DNA of 58,955 bases, taken from Solirubrobacter ginsenosidimutans. Lineage in GTDB: Bacteria > Actinomycetota > Thermoleophilia > Solirubrobacterales > Solirubrobacteraceae. Positions 8,701-15,250 of this stretch are shown piece after piece. Position 1 is the first letter of the stretch, and the number at the start of each line of letters is the position of its first letter. The DNA lies in the NCBI RefSeq assembly GCF_027587205.1, contig NZ_JAPDOD010000055.1, forward strand, positions 1-58,955, read 5' to 3'. The translations under genes were made by a program, and so were the position numbers. The notes below the pieces were generated by a model. It saw only the letters and a list, made by a program, of their open reading frames with translations, did not search any database and was not told where the DNA came from.

Positions 8701-10142
8701 AGGCGGCCAGCGGGGACATCACCGGCACCGACGTGAGCGCGAAGAACATCGTGCTCCAGCCGGGTCCGACCAACGGCAGCTGGGCGATCACGTCCAAGGT
8801 CTCGATCGACGGCACCGACGACTACCTGCAGGCCGGCCTTGTCGCCTACAGCGGCAACTCCGCGTGGGGCAAGCTCGTGGTCATGCGCCGCCCCGGTGGC
8901 GAGTGGACGACCGAACTGGGCCGCAACAGCGGCTACCAGAACGGCCCTGCCCTGCCCGCCAACGCCCAGAAGGCGATCACGCTGCAGATGTACGCGCGTG
9001 ACGGCCAGCTGCGCGGCCGCTACTCGCTCGATGACGGCACGACCTGGACCGAGGTCGGCGACGGTTTCGACATCGGCGGGATCGGCGCGCCGAGCGTCGG
9101 CGTGGCCGCCTACAACGGCACGGGTGCCGAGACCGGCACGTTCGAGGCGTTCACCGTGGGTGCGCCGCCCGAGCTGCCGGCCTCGCCGCCGTGTGCGACC
9201 CCGTTCATCCCCGAGGCGGGCTACACGGCGCTGTTCGACGGCACCGACGCGTCGCTGGTCGACTGGCAGTACGCCGGCAGCGGTCGCTTCGTCCGCCAGG
9301 ACTGCACGATCAAGTCCGTCGGCGGGTTCGGCCTGATGTACACGAAGAAGGACTACAAGGCCCCGTACTCGCTCAAGCTCGAGTGGATGATGCCCGGCGA
9401 CGACAACTCCGGCATCTTCGTCGGCTTCCCCGACAAGGGCACGGGCACCGATCAGACCTCCATCACCGACGGTGAGGAGATCCAGGTCGACCCGACCGAC
9501 GACCCGGCACACACCACCGGCTCGATCTACGGCAAGCAGGCGGCGGACGCCGCCGCCCGCGACGCCGCGCTCAAGCCGGCCGGGCAGTGGAACGCGTACG
9601 AGATCCAGGTCAGGGCGGACCGGATCACGGTGTTCCTCAACGGCGTGAAGATCAACGACTGGGTCGACCCGGACAAGGCGCTCGGGCTCGGCCGCATCGG
9701 CCTGCAGATGCACGGCTCCGGCGACGACGTCTTCTTCCGCAACGTGCGCGTCGGCGCGCTCAACACGAGCGTGGATGCGGGCACGACGGTCGGCGGCAAC
9801 GTCCCGGCGACCCTCGCGCTGAAGCTGGGCGCATCGGCCTCCTTCGGGTCGTTCACGCCCAACCTCGACAAGACGTACGAGGCGGCCACCAGCGCCGAGA
9901 TCACCAGCACGGCGGGCGACGCCGCGCTGACCGTGGCCCCTGCCCCGGCATATCTGGCCAACGGGACCTACACGCTCTCGGAGCCGCTGCAGGTCGCGTT
10001 CTCCAAGGCCGCGTGGGCAGCCCCGGTGTCGGGTGACCCGGTGACGATCACGCTGCGCCAGCACATCGGCGCCAACCAGCCGCTGCGCACCGGCAGCTAC
10101 AGCAAGACCCTGACGTTCACGCTGTCGACGACGACCCCGTGA
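5742..10142 (+). CDS. Giant secreted protein: PA14, sugar-dehydrogenase-like propeller, 2x CBM6-like, LamG-like, DUF1080
   Basis: The 1466-residue product is exported (signal peptide about 1-34, ending GSASAQG) and looks carbohydrate-active. In order I see a PA14 domain (about 40-190; SDDGSKLSIDGAVVIDHDG) and a six-bladed-propeller region like PQQ/sorbosone dehydrogenases (about 230-665; MDFLPDGRMVMTTSGD, TPNGVGFGPDNDIFVNDN). Two tandem CBM6/35-like modules follow (about 676-940), both with NGPNPFQG. Then come a DUF1349/LamG-like sandwich (about 945-1140) and a DUF1080/3-keto-disaccharide hydrolase-like domain (about 1150-1340; GYTALFDGTD, NSGIFVGF). A C-terminal domain (about 1347-1466) is shared with the deacetylase at 38661-40883. 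It starts at TTG 5742 behind a strong AGGAGGAG. I infer glycan or plant-polymer degradation at the cell surface, perhaps a keto-sugar route. A perfect 14-bp terminator follows. Confidence 0.9.
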   Translation: MSGLVRRRLSSRIGMLGVAVVVATGAFAGSASAQGLPPQEPGVTLRTYQFANGPTKTCTLKSAQTPNVDKLMPNINWTTEAEFGANDNFQSTVLANLNAATAGSYAFRITSDDGSKLSIDGAVVIDHDGLHGDTSKEGTVTLTAGYHDLRIDYIEAGGGQVLKLEWKAPGASAYVVVPTSVLSTEAGVVRVTAPGSKYCEGATDTAGDGLRLDAVNPDYDLTNLRPPGFEPHVSGMDFLPDGRMVMTTSGDVSSGGWVPNPDSGVVYLLDHVTGATNASQVTYKVVADKLRNPMGIQVIGDKYYVSERGQLTELSPDTNGDGLMEKKQLATWPNGGNFHEFAFGLIHDDDYFYIARSNAINNGGATTDPQPGTNPGTFIKVSRSTWQVSIVAGGLRTPNGVGFGPDNDIFVNDNQGAWLPASKMVQIKQDRFFNHYTNPHGPLDDKPVTQPVLWMPQNEIANSPSNPVLVKDGPFKGQMMWGDVTYGGLQRGFLEKVEGEYQGAVFRHSAGLEAGVNRTIIGPDGAIYVGGIGEGGNWGEDNKLRFGFQKLTPNGKNVFDFATMSLVDGGFKLTYTQPVGDTAIARLKDAYKFDQWRYVPTSQYGGPKVDEESLTVKDASISADKLTVTVHLDGLKPGRVVHVRSQRPFASNTGEELWNTEAWYTLNKLPGYVAPVGDGAYELEEATLLGGAKFDTEHAGYTGSGFVSGIQTAGSSSVKIDVNTAKAGDYRFALHYANGPNPFQGPKKLTLIVNGTSRTITLPSTGTWKTWGYYLDTVALNGGANTIEFKYGTTDDGNVNLDSLRLAPAGTTRYEAESGTLAGGANAQTEHPGYSGLGYVGGYQNLGASTTLQINALADGVADVTWGYANGPNPFQGTKRLSLYVNGVFQKKVSFPDTGAWPNYRTLNDKITVKAGNNAIQLKYDTGDEANVNVDYLDFKQNEPIQCGTVAANDTFDGTTLDKCRWTTVLNEDATGYSLAGGKLQIKAASGDITGTDVSAKNIVLQPGPTNGSWAITSKVSIDGTDDYLQAGLVAYSGNSAWGKLVVMRRPGGEWTTELGRNSGYQNGPALPANAQKAITLQMYARDGQLRGRYSLDDGTTWTEVGDGFDIGGIGAPSVGVAAYNGTGAETGTFEAFTVGAPPELPASPPCATPFIPEAGYTALFDGTDASLVDWQYAGSGRFVRQDCTIKSVGGFGLMYTKKDYKAPYSLKLEWMMPGDDNSGIFVGFPDKGTGTDQTSITDGEEIQVDPTDDPAHTTGSIYGKQAADAAARDAALKPAGQWNAYEIQVRADRITVFLNGVKINDWVDPDKALGLGRIGLQMHGSGDDVFFRNVRVGALNTSVDAGTTVGGNVPATLALKLGASASFGSFTPNLDKTYEAATSAEITSTAGDAALTVAPAPAYLANGTYTLSEPLQVAFSKAAWAAPVSGDPVTITLRQHIGANQPLRTGSYSKTLTFTLSTTTP

Positions 10143-10149
10143 GCCTCCC

Positions 10150-10182
10150 GGCACCGGCCGCCCCACGCGGGCGGCCGGTGCC
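10150..10182 (+). terminator. Perfect 14-bp terminator hairpin
   Basis: GGCACCGGCCGCCC pairs perfectly with GGGCGGCCGGTGCC around the loop CACGC, beginning 8 nt after the stop of the 1466-residue protein gene. It lacks a U-run, which is usual for high-GC actinobacterial hairpin terminators. Confidence 0.8.
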
Positions 10183-11119
10183 GAGTGCAGGTTCGGCCTC
10201 GTATAGCGCGTGATCGTGAGGCGAGCGCCGTTGCGTGTGGAGGTTTGACGGCAGCGGTGCGTCCCCGCGCGAGAGCCGGGTCGTGGATGTTCAACGCACT
10301 GAGGTCAGGCACACCGGAGATCTCGGGGCCCCGGTACGCGCACGGCCGCTCGAAGGGCAGTTGCGCGGCGGCGGTCGCGATCATGCTCAACAGCATCCTG
10401 CTCGAGGGCAGTTTCAAACCTCCGAGGGTCCGGCGTGGGAAGTCGCTTCCGCGCCCGGTGAACGCCGGGCGGGGTGGTGCACATCGTCCGGCCGGGTGGG
10501 GGTTCCGTACACGCGTCATCAAAGCGTCATCTCGTCGAGGAGCGACGCATTGCCGGGCTGCCGTGCGTCGTGATCCGATCCAGGATCCAGCTGGACTCGC
10601 CCTATTCAGCCGACGGGTACGGTGGCCGTTCCGACCTACGCGTTATCTGGATCGGCTGGCGGGAAGGGCACGTCGGTCGGTTCGGTCTGTTGCGCGTAGC
10701 CGACGGTGATCGTGGTGGTCCCGCGGCGAAACGCCGGTGCGAACGTCTCAGCGCATACGTCGACACCAGCTTCGGCGTCGAGCACTCTCCGCGTGCAGCC
10801 GAGTGCGCAGATCCGCATTCTGTGACAACCACGAGCCCTTGACCTGGGTGAAGGCTGGACCGCTCGAAGCCCCCGCTCCCGTTGAGGATGCCCTGGGGTC
10901 GGAGGGCGGGGAGCGAGGGCTTCTGGCGTCAACCGCACGAGCGAGGTCAGGACCTTGATGCTCGTGGGAGGCTTCATGCAGCACAGGGTCCGTTGTGCTC
11001 TATGAAGTAGTGCTGACTCTCAAGTCAGCTGTCACTTTGAGCGGGGCCACCCTCCGAGGGTGGACGAGGATCGAAGCCAGCCCCGCTCGGCTTGAGCCCG
11101 GAGGCCCTAGCGAGGTGCC
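10183..11119. other. Gene-poor interval of 937 bp
   Basis: I find no gene I can support here. Open frames exist on both strands but their residue composition is Arg/Ser/Gly-rich and unlike protein, none has a convincing ribosome site, and no domain is recognisable. The stretch is more AT-rich than its neighbours. The right end (11012-11088) holds a cluster of hairpins described separately. It separates two convergent genes and could be decayed coding DNA or carry an RNA. Confidence 0.5.
11012..11088. other. Cluster of stem-loops, candidate terminator or small RNA
   Basis: Three stems are visible. GCTGACT/AGTCAGC with loop CTCA lies at 11012-11029. GAGCGGGGC at 11039-11047 pairs with GCCCCGCTC at 11080-11088. 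Nested inside the latter, CACCCT at 11048-11053 pairs with AGGGTG at 11057-11062. The cluster lies 32 nt past the stop of the secreted-protein gene ending at 11120 on the minus strand, so a multi-stem terminator is the simplest reading; a structured RNA is the alternative. Confidence 0.4.
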
Positions 11120-12493
11120 CTAGTGGGGCATCTTGGCGCACTTGGCGCGGGCCTTCGTGCGGGTCTTGCCCTGCTTCTTGTTAGCAGTCTTGACACACTT
11201 GGCGAACGCCTTCTTCTGCTTGGCCGTCACGACCTTCTTGGCGGCGGGAGCAGTGGTGATCGGCTTGGCGACGACCGGAGCGGCAGCCACCTGGCCGGCG
11301 GCGACAGGCGCAGCGGCGACGGGGGCGACGGCGACCGGGGGCGGGGTCGGGTTGGCGGGGGTCGGAGCCGGCTGCGTCAGCGGCGGGTTCACGACAACGG
11401 TGATGCTGGGATCGGGAGCCGGCGAGTTGGTGCCCGGTGCCAGCGGCAGGGCCGGCAGCTTGCCGCCCTTGTAATAGTCCTGCCACGACTTGTTCCAGGC
11501 GAAGTAGTCCGCCAGGGTCCAGGTGACCTTGCGCTTGCTGCTCGGGGCGGCGAGCGACGGGCGAAGCGTCCACGAGATCGGGAAGTCGCCCTGCGTCATG
11601 TCGGTGATGAGATTGCGCTTGTCACTGCGTGTGACCGGGTCATCGGCCCAGGCAGTGAGGTCCCCGCGCTCGCCGAACAGGAAGGACTGGCCGTCGAACG
11701 GGGTGAGGTTGAAGAACGACCACTCCTCGCCCGGCTTGTCCACATCGTTGACACGACGGGTGTCATAGTCGCCATCCGGACGTGGGAAGAGCGACACGAA
11801 GGCGGGCAGGTCGCCGTCGAACGTGGGCGACGAGAACGCGTTCGGGTCGGTAACGGTGGCGAAGGCCGAGTGGCCGTCGAACGTCGGAGCCGTGTACCAC
11901 TGCGTCGTGTCGTAGCCGAAGCCGATGCGGTAGGTGTGCAGGTTGGCGATCGCGCTTACGCCGAACGCCGTCACCTTGGGCGTCAGGATCGGGCGGTTCT
12001 TGGCCGAGACCATGCCGCCCGCCTCCTGGGCGTACGGCTCGTTATCACCGGTGCCGTGGTCGGAGACGCAGACGATCGTGTCGAACGTACTGGTCGTGCC
12101 CTGCGCCGTGAAGCCGTTCATACCGGTCGCGGTCTGGCCCGGGTCGACGTCGGCGTCACTGTTGACGGTGCCGGTGTCGAACGTGTTGTAGATCTTGTAG
12201 CCAACCATGTCGGCCACGAGCACCTGGTCGACGGACGCATCCGCGTCGTCGTCTACGCTGACGTGCAGATCCTCACCGATCGTGCCGGCATCCAGCAGGC
12301 CGATGTCGATGTGGTCCGAGAGGTTCTGCGGCAGGCCGCGCTCGCCCTGGAAGCAGCCCGGTTCCAGCGTCCGGGCGTTCAGGCGGTAGGGGCTGAGGTC
12401 GTTGACGCCCGGGTCGCCCGGGAGGGCGAATGCGGGACTGGCGGTGAGCGCCATCGCGGTCGTCATGGCCGCGACAAAAGGCTTGTGCCTCAT
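11120..12493 (-). CDS. Secreted protein of unknown function with Lys-rich tail
   Basis: The 457-residue product has a clear signal peptide (RHKPFVAAMTTAMALTASPAFA) and is exported. I cannot assign the main domain (about 25-340). It is Asp/Thr/Phe-rich, has no transmembrane helices, and includes VCVSDHGTGDNEPYAQ and several aromatic stretches (WSFFNLTPFDGQSFLFG). A Pro/Ala/Val repeat linker follows (about 350-410, APVAAAPVAAGQVAAAP). A strongly basic tail contains two cysteines (KKAFAKCVKTANKKQGKTR). Similar Lys/Cys tails end many secreted proteins in this group and may bind the wall or nucleic acid; that is inference. I chose ATG 12493 because AAGGGA lies 9-10 nt upstream; a GTG 18 bases earlier overlaps that site. 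It is followed by the hairpin cluster. Confidence 0.8.
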   Translation of the reverse strand: MRHKPFVAAMTTAMALTASPAFALPGDPGVNDLSPYRLNARTLEPGCFQGERGLPQNLSDHIDIGLLDAGTIGEDLHVSVDDDADASVDQVLVADMVGYKIYNTFDTGTVNSDADVDPGQTATGMNGFTAQGTTSTFDTIVCVSDHGTGDNEPYAQEAGGMVSAKNRPILTPKVTAFGVSAIANLHTYRIGFGYDTTQWYTAPTFDGHSAFATVTDPNAFSSPTFDGDLPAFVSLFPRPDGDYDTRRVNDVDKPGEEWSFFNLTPFDGQSFLFGERGDLTAWADDPVTRSDKRNLITDMTQGDFPISWTLRPSLAAPSSKRKVTWTLADYFAWNKSWQDYYKGGKLPALPLAPGTNSPAPDPSITVVVNPPLTQPAPTPANPTPPPVAVAPVAAAPVAAGQVAAAPVVAKPITTAPAAKKVVTAKQKKAFAKCVKTANKKQGKTRTKARAKCAKMPH

Positions 12494-12720
12494 GGAGTGA
12501 AATCCCTTCACTCGTGCAATAGGACCGTCGCGCCGGCTAGAGCTCCGGGACTCTTCAGCGGACTGTGAGAGACCGTATCCGAGAGGCTGAGTGTAAGTCA
12601 GCGCATCGATGGTTTAGTTCGTCCCAAATTCCTGGTGGAGAATCATCTACATATCAAGGTAGAGGTTCCGCTACGTCCCTGCTACCGGTTTCGGTAGTGA
12701 ACGCCGAAGACGTGTTCAGT

Positions 12721-13992
12721 CTACTGTCCGGTGACGACTGATTCGCGCAACAGTGGAAGGCAGACAGTGATCTTCGTCCCTACGCTCGGGGCCGATTCCA
12801 CGCTGGTCTGCCCATGGGCGTCGTCCGCGAAGCGTTTGACGGCGAAGAGGCCGAGACCGGTGGCGCGCTCGCCCTTGGTGGTGAAGCCCGGCTCGAAGAT
12901 GTGTTGCATCACCTGCGGCAGGATCCCAACGCCCGAATCCTGCACAGCGAGACAGGAGTGCGTGTCCGTCTCGTAGGTGGCGATGGATAGCTTGCCACCG
13001 TCCGGCATCGCGTCCATCGCGTTCAACGCCAGGTTCATCACTGTCGCACTCATCCGCTGCCGGCTCGCGAAGACGACGCCCTCGAAGAGATGGAGGTGAG
13101 CGACGACATGCACTCCCGCCTTTCGTTCGGAACGCAGTACGTCGGCCACCTCGCGGACGGCCGCATTCCAGGTCGCCGGTGCGGGATCGGAGTGGCGGGA
13201 GTTGACGAGAAACTCCAGCATCGAGCGCGCCCGGGAGCGGTCGGTACTCGTGCGAATGAAATGCTCCCGGCTGATTGCCAGGTCGACCGAGCCGTCGCCG
13301 GCCTCTTGCCAAAGCTCCCGTATCTGCGCGTCGAGGAAGGAGGAGACTTCCGGAAGCGTCGGATCGGTGGTACGGATGAGGGACGAGAGCACGTCCAGCA
13401 CCATGGCGTACTGCTTCCCTGGATCGGGTGTGTCCGTAACGTCCACCGACACTCCGCACACACCGCGTACCTCGCCGTCTTCGGTGTACAACGCGCGCTT
13501 GCGGTCCAGGTAGGTATGTCCCTCGATGATGACGCTGAAGTCCGCCTTGCCGTCCTTCAGAGCGCGTTCGTCGGCCGCTCGAACCTGCTTGGCCACCGCG
13601 AAGTCCAGGATGTCCTCGACGGTCTTACCCAGCATCTCGACAGCGGTGAGGCCGACTCGTGCCGCGGCAACCCGGTTGCAGAGCGTGTAGCGGCCGGCCA
13701 GATCCTTGGCATAGATCGCGGCGGGCAGGCTGTCGAAGATCTGCTGGTCGGCCACAGTCGCAGGCTGGGGGCTCACGGCTGGGATCAGGTTGAGGCGCCG
13801 AGCCGCCGTGACGGCGGTCCCGATGTTGGCCACCCCCAGCTTCCGGTACGCCCCCGTCGAGTACTTGTGCACCGCGTGCGTCGTGATGCCGAGCTCGCTC
13901 GCCACTTGCTTGACCGGCGCGCCGGTCGACCGAAGCTTCAGCACCTCGAGTTCGCGAGGCGTGAGCGCCGGATGCTGCCGATCTTCTGAAAT
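12721..13992 (-). CDS. LuxR-type HTH / PAS / HATPase regulator, apparent ATT start
   Basis: From ATT the product is 423 residues. Residues 8-65 form a LuxR/GerE-type helix-turn-helix (LTPRELEVLKLRSTGAPVKQ, then YRKLGVANIGTAV). A PAS domain follows (about 80-200; FDSLPAAIYAKDLAGRYTLC). The C-terminal part (about 290-415) is a histidine-kinase ATPase: N box NLALNAMDAM, G1 DSGVGI, F box IFEPGFTTK, G2 GLGLFAVKRF. I see no standard H-box before the ATPase. The fold order, DNA-binding domain first and kinase ATPase last, is unusual. No ATG, GTG or TTG lies between the upstream in-frame TAG and the middle of the HTH. AGGAGGT at 14003-13997 sits at ideal spacing before ATT 13992-13990. It is probably a signal-responsive transcription regulator; targets are unknown. 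Confidence 0.8.
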   Translation of the reverse strand: MSEDRQHPALTPRELEVLKLRSTGAPVKQVASELGITTHAVHKYSTGAYRKLGVANIGTAVTAARRLNLIPAVSPQPATVADQQIFDSLPAAIYAKDLAGRYTLCNRVAAARVGLTAVEMLGKTVEDILDFAVAKQVRAADERALKDGKADFSVIIEGHTYLDRKRALYTEDGEVRGVCGVSVDVTDTPDPGKQYAMVLDVLSSLIRTTDPTLPEVSSFLDAQIRELWQEAGDGSVDLAISREHFIRTSTDRSRARSMLEFLVNSRHSDPAPATWNAAVREVADVLRSERKAGVHVVAHLHLFEGVVFASRQRMSATVMNLALNAMDAMPDGGKLSIATYETDTHSCLAVQDSGVGILPQVMQHIFEPGFTTKGERATGLGLFAVKRFADDAHGQTSVESAPSVGTKITVCLPLLRESVVTGQ

Positions 13993-13996
13993 CTCG

Positions 13997-14003
13997 ACCT
14001 CCT
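13997..14003 (-). promoter_or_regulatory. Consensus Shine-Dalgarno before an ATT codon
   Basis: The minus strand reads AGGAGGT, then CGAG, then ATT TCA GAA. The site is as good as any in the window and fits initiation at ATT 13992-13990, which restores the complete LTPRELEVL helix-turn-helix start. Confidence 0.65.
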
Positions 14004-14065
14004 AGGGCAGAGATCAGTCGTCGCGAGTGTACCTCTCGAATTCCGGCGACGACACCAGAGACAAG

Positions 14066-14089
14066 AAAACCGCGCTGCTGCGCGGCTTT
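14066..14089 (-). terminator. Terminator-like hairpin between divergent genes
   Basis: CCGCGC (14070-14075) and GCGCGG (14080-14085) flank TGCT. On the minus strand the stem is followed by TTTTC, on the plus strand by CTTTC. No annotated gene ends here, so it might end a short transcript or be fortuitous. Confidence 0.3.
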
Positions 14090-14319
14090 CGGAGTGGCGA
14101 GACCCGGACTCGATGGATTTGCGTAATGAGATGCCGTTCAGTGCCCGATGGGCGCGTCCAACCCTGAGCACGCAGGTCGAAGAGGTGCTCGCGGTAACGT
14201 GAGGCCGACCTTTCGGAAGCCCTCGGCTTAGCGACGTCCCGGCGGTTTGGGGGAACCCGTAGAGTGGCGGTGAGCGAGGAGCGGGCATCCGTGACCTCGT
14301 CGCCAGCACCATGTGATCG

Positions 14320-15201
14320 ATGTCCGCTCGACTCCTCTTCTCCTTGATCGCGATCTGGCTCGGCGTCTCCGCCGTGCTGGCCGTCGCCTTGTCGTTCGTT
14401 CCCTCCGACGAGGGTGACGCGCTCGTCAGCTTCCACGACGAGACGATCACGCCCGCTCAGCTCGCCAGCGCCCGCAAGGCGGTCCTTTCAAGCCAACAGC
14501 AGCCGCTCACCCTCGACGGCCCCGACTACGCCAAATGCGTCGCCGCGCAGACCCAGCAGCTGCGCGCCGCCAAGCAACCGATCCCCGCCGCCGAAGCGCT
14601 CCGCAAGCAGTGCGCGAAAGTCGACACGCAGGTCTCCGAGCAGGCGCTCACCAGCCTCATTCAGGCGGCGTGGCTGCGCGCCGAAGCCGACGATCTCGGC
14701 ATCACCGTCACAGACGCCGAGACCGCCAAAGCGTTCACCGAGCAAAAGAAGCAGGCGTTCCCCAAGGCCGCCGACTACGACAAGTACCTCAAGACCAGCG
14801 GGCGGACCGAAGCGGAGCTGCTCGACCAGGTCCGCAGCGGCCTGATCGCCCAGAAGCTGCAGCAGCACTACACCAAAGCGATCGCTGCCCCGTCTGACGC
14901 CGAACTGCGCAAGCTCTACGACGAGCAGGTCAAGACCATGCCCAAGGGCTCCACCGCCCCCGAGTTCGAGCAGGTCCGCGACCAGATCGCCCAGCAGGTC
15001 CTCAGTACCAAGCAACAGCCAGTCCTCGCCGCCGCGCTGAAGAGCATCACCGACCGCTCCCGCCCGCACACCGAATGCTTGACCGACCTCAAAGTCGAAC
15101 AATGCAACGGCGTCAAACCCAAGCCGACGCCGGCGGCGCCGCAGGTCAGCGAGCAGTCCACGCCGCCCGCCGATCCGCAGGCCACGCCCACGCCCCGGTA
15201 A
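14320..15201 (+). CDS. SurA-N-like secreted/anchored chaperone-type protein
   Basis: The 293-residue product begins with a hydrophobic segment (LLFSLIAIWLGVSAVLAVAL) that should be a signal anchor or signal peptide. The body (about 40-250) has the look of SurA_N/PrsA-type peptidyl-prolyl isomerase chaperones: a short ITPAQLASARKA start, charged amphipathic helices (LIQAAWLRAEADDLGITVTD, KLQQHYTKAIAAPSDAELRK) and the conserved SDAELRKLYDEQ linker. No parvulin catalytic domain follows; after FEQVRDQIAQQVL the chain goes into a Cys-containing segment and a Pro/Thr-rich tail. It probably assists folding of exported proteins outside the membrane, but may only be a binding protein. The ribosome site is weak. 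The next gene starts 49 nt downstream and may be co-transcribed. Confidence 0.75.
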   Translation: MSARLLFSLIAIWLGVSAVLAVALSFVPSDEGDALVSFHDETITPAQLASARKAVLSSQQQPLTLDGPDYAKCVAAQTQQLRAAKQPIPAAEALRKQCAKVDTQVSEQALTSLIQAAWLRAEADDLGITVTDAETAKAFTEQKKQAFPKAADYDKYLKTSGRTEAELLDQVRSGLIAQKLQQHYTKAIAAPSDAELRKLYDEQVKTMPKGSTAPEFEQVRDQIAQQVLSTKQQPVLAAALKSITDRSRPHTECLTDLKVEQCNGVKPKPTPAAPQVSEQSTPPADPQATPTPR

Positions 15202-15250
15202 TCGGCTTCGCATCAGCGCCGCCTGCCGCCAGAATCTTGACAGAGTCAAC

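Larger units (their letters stand above)
13993..14319. other. Divergent intergenic region with one hairpin
   Basis: This 327-bp space separates the divergent HTH-PAS-HATPase gene and the SurA-like gene and should hold both promoters. Besides the Shine-Dalgarno of the regulator I see only the stem CCGCGC/GCGCGG at 14070-14085. No further gene is supported. Confidence 0.5.

Noticed and set aside
6441..10166. 1241-codon open frame on the minus strand opposite the giant secreted protein
   Set aside because: Its composition (Arg/Val/Gly/Ala-rich without domains) is what high-GC codon bias produces antisense to a real gene; the plus strand has recognisable domains.
10235..10573. Short frames in the gene-poor interval
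   Set aside because: No ribosome site, no domain, biased random composition.
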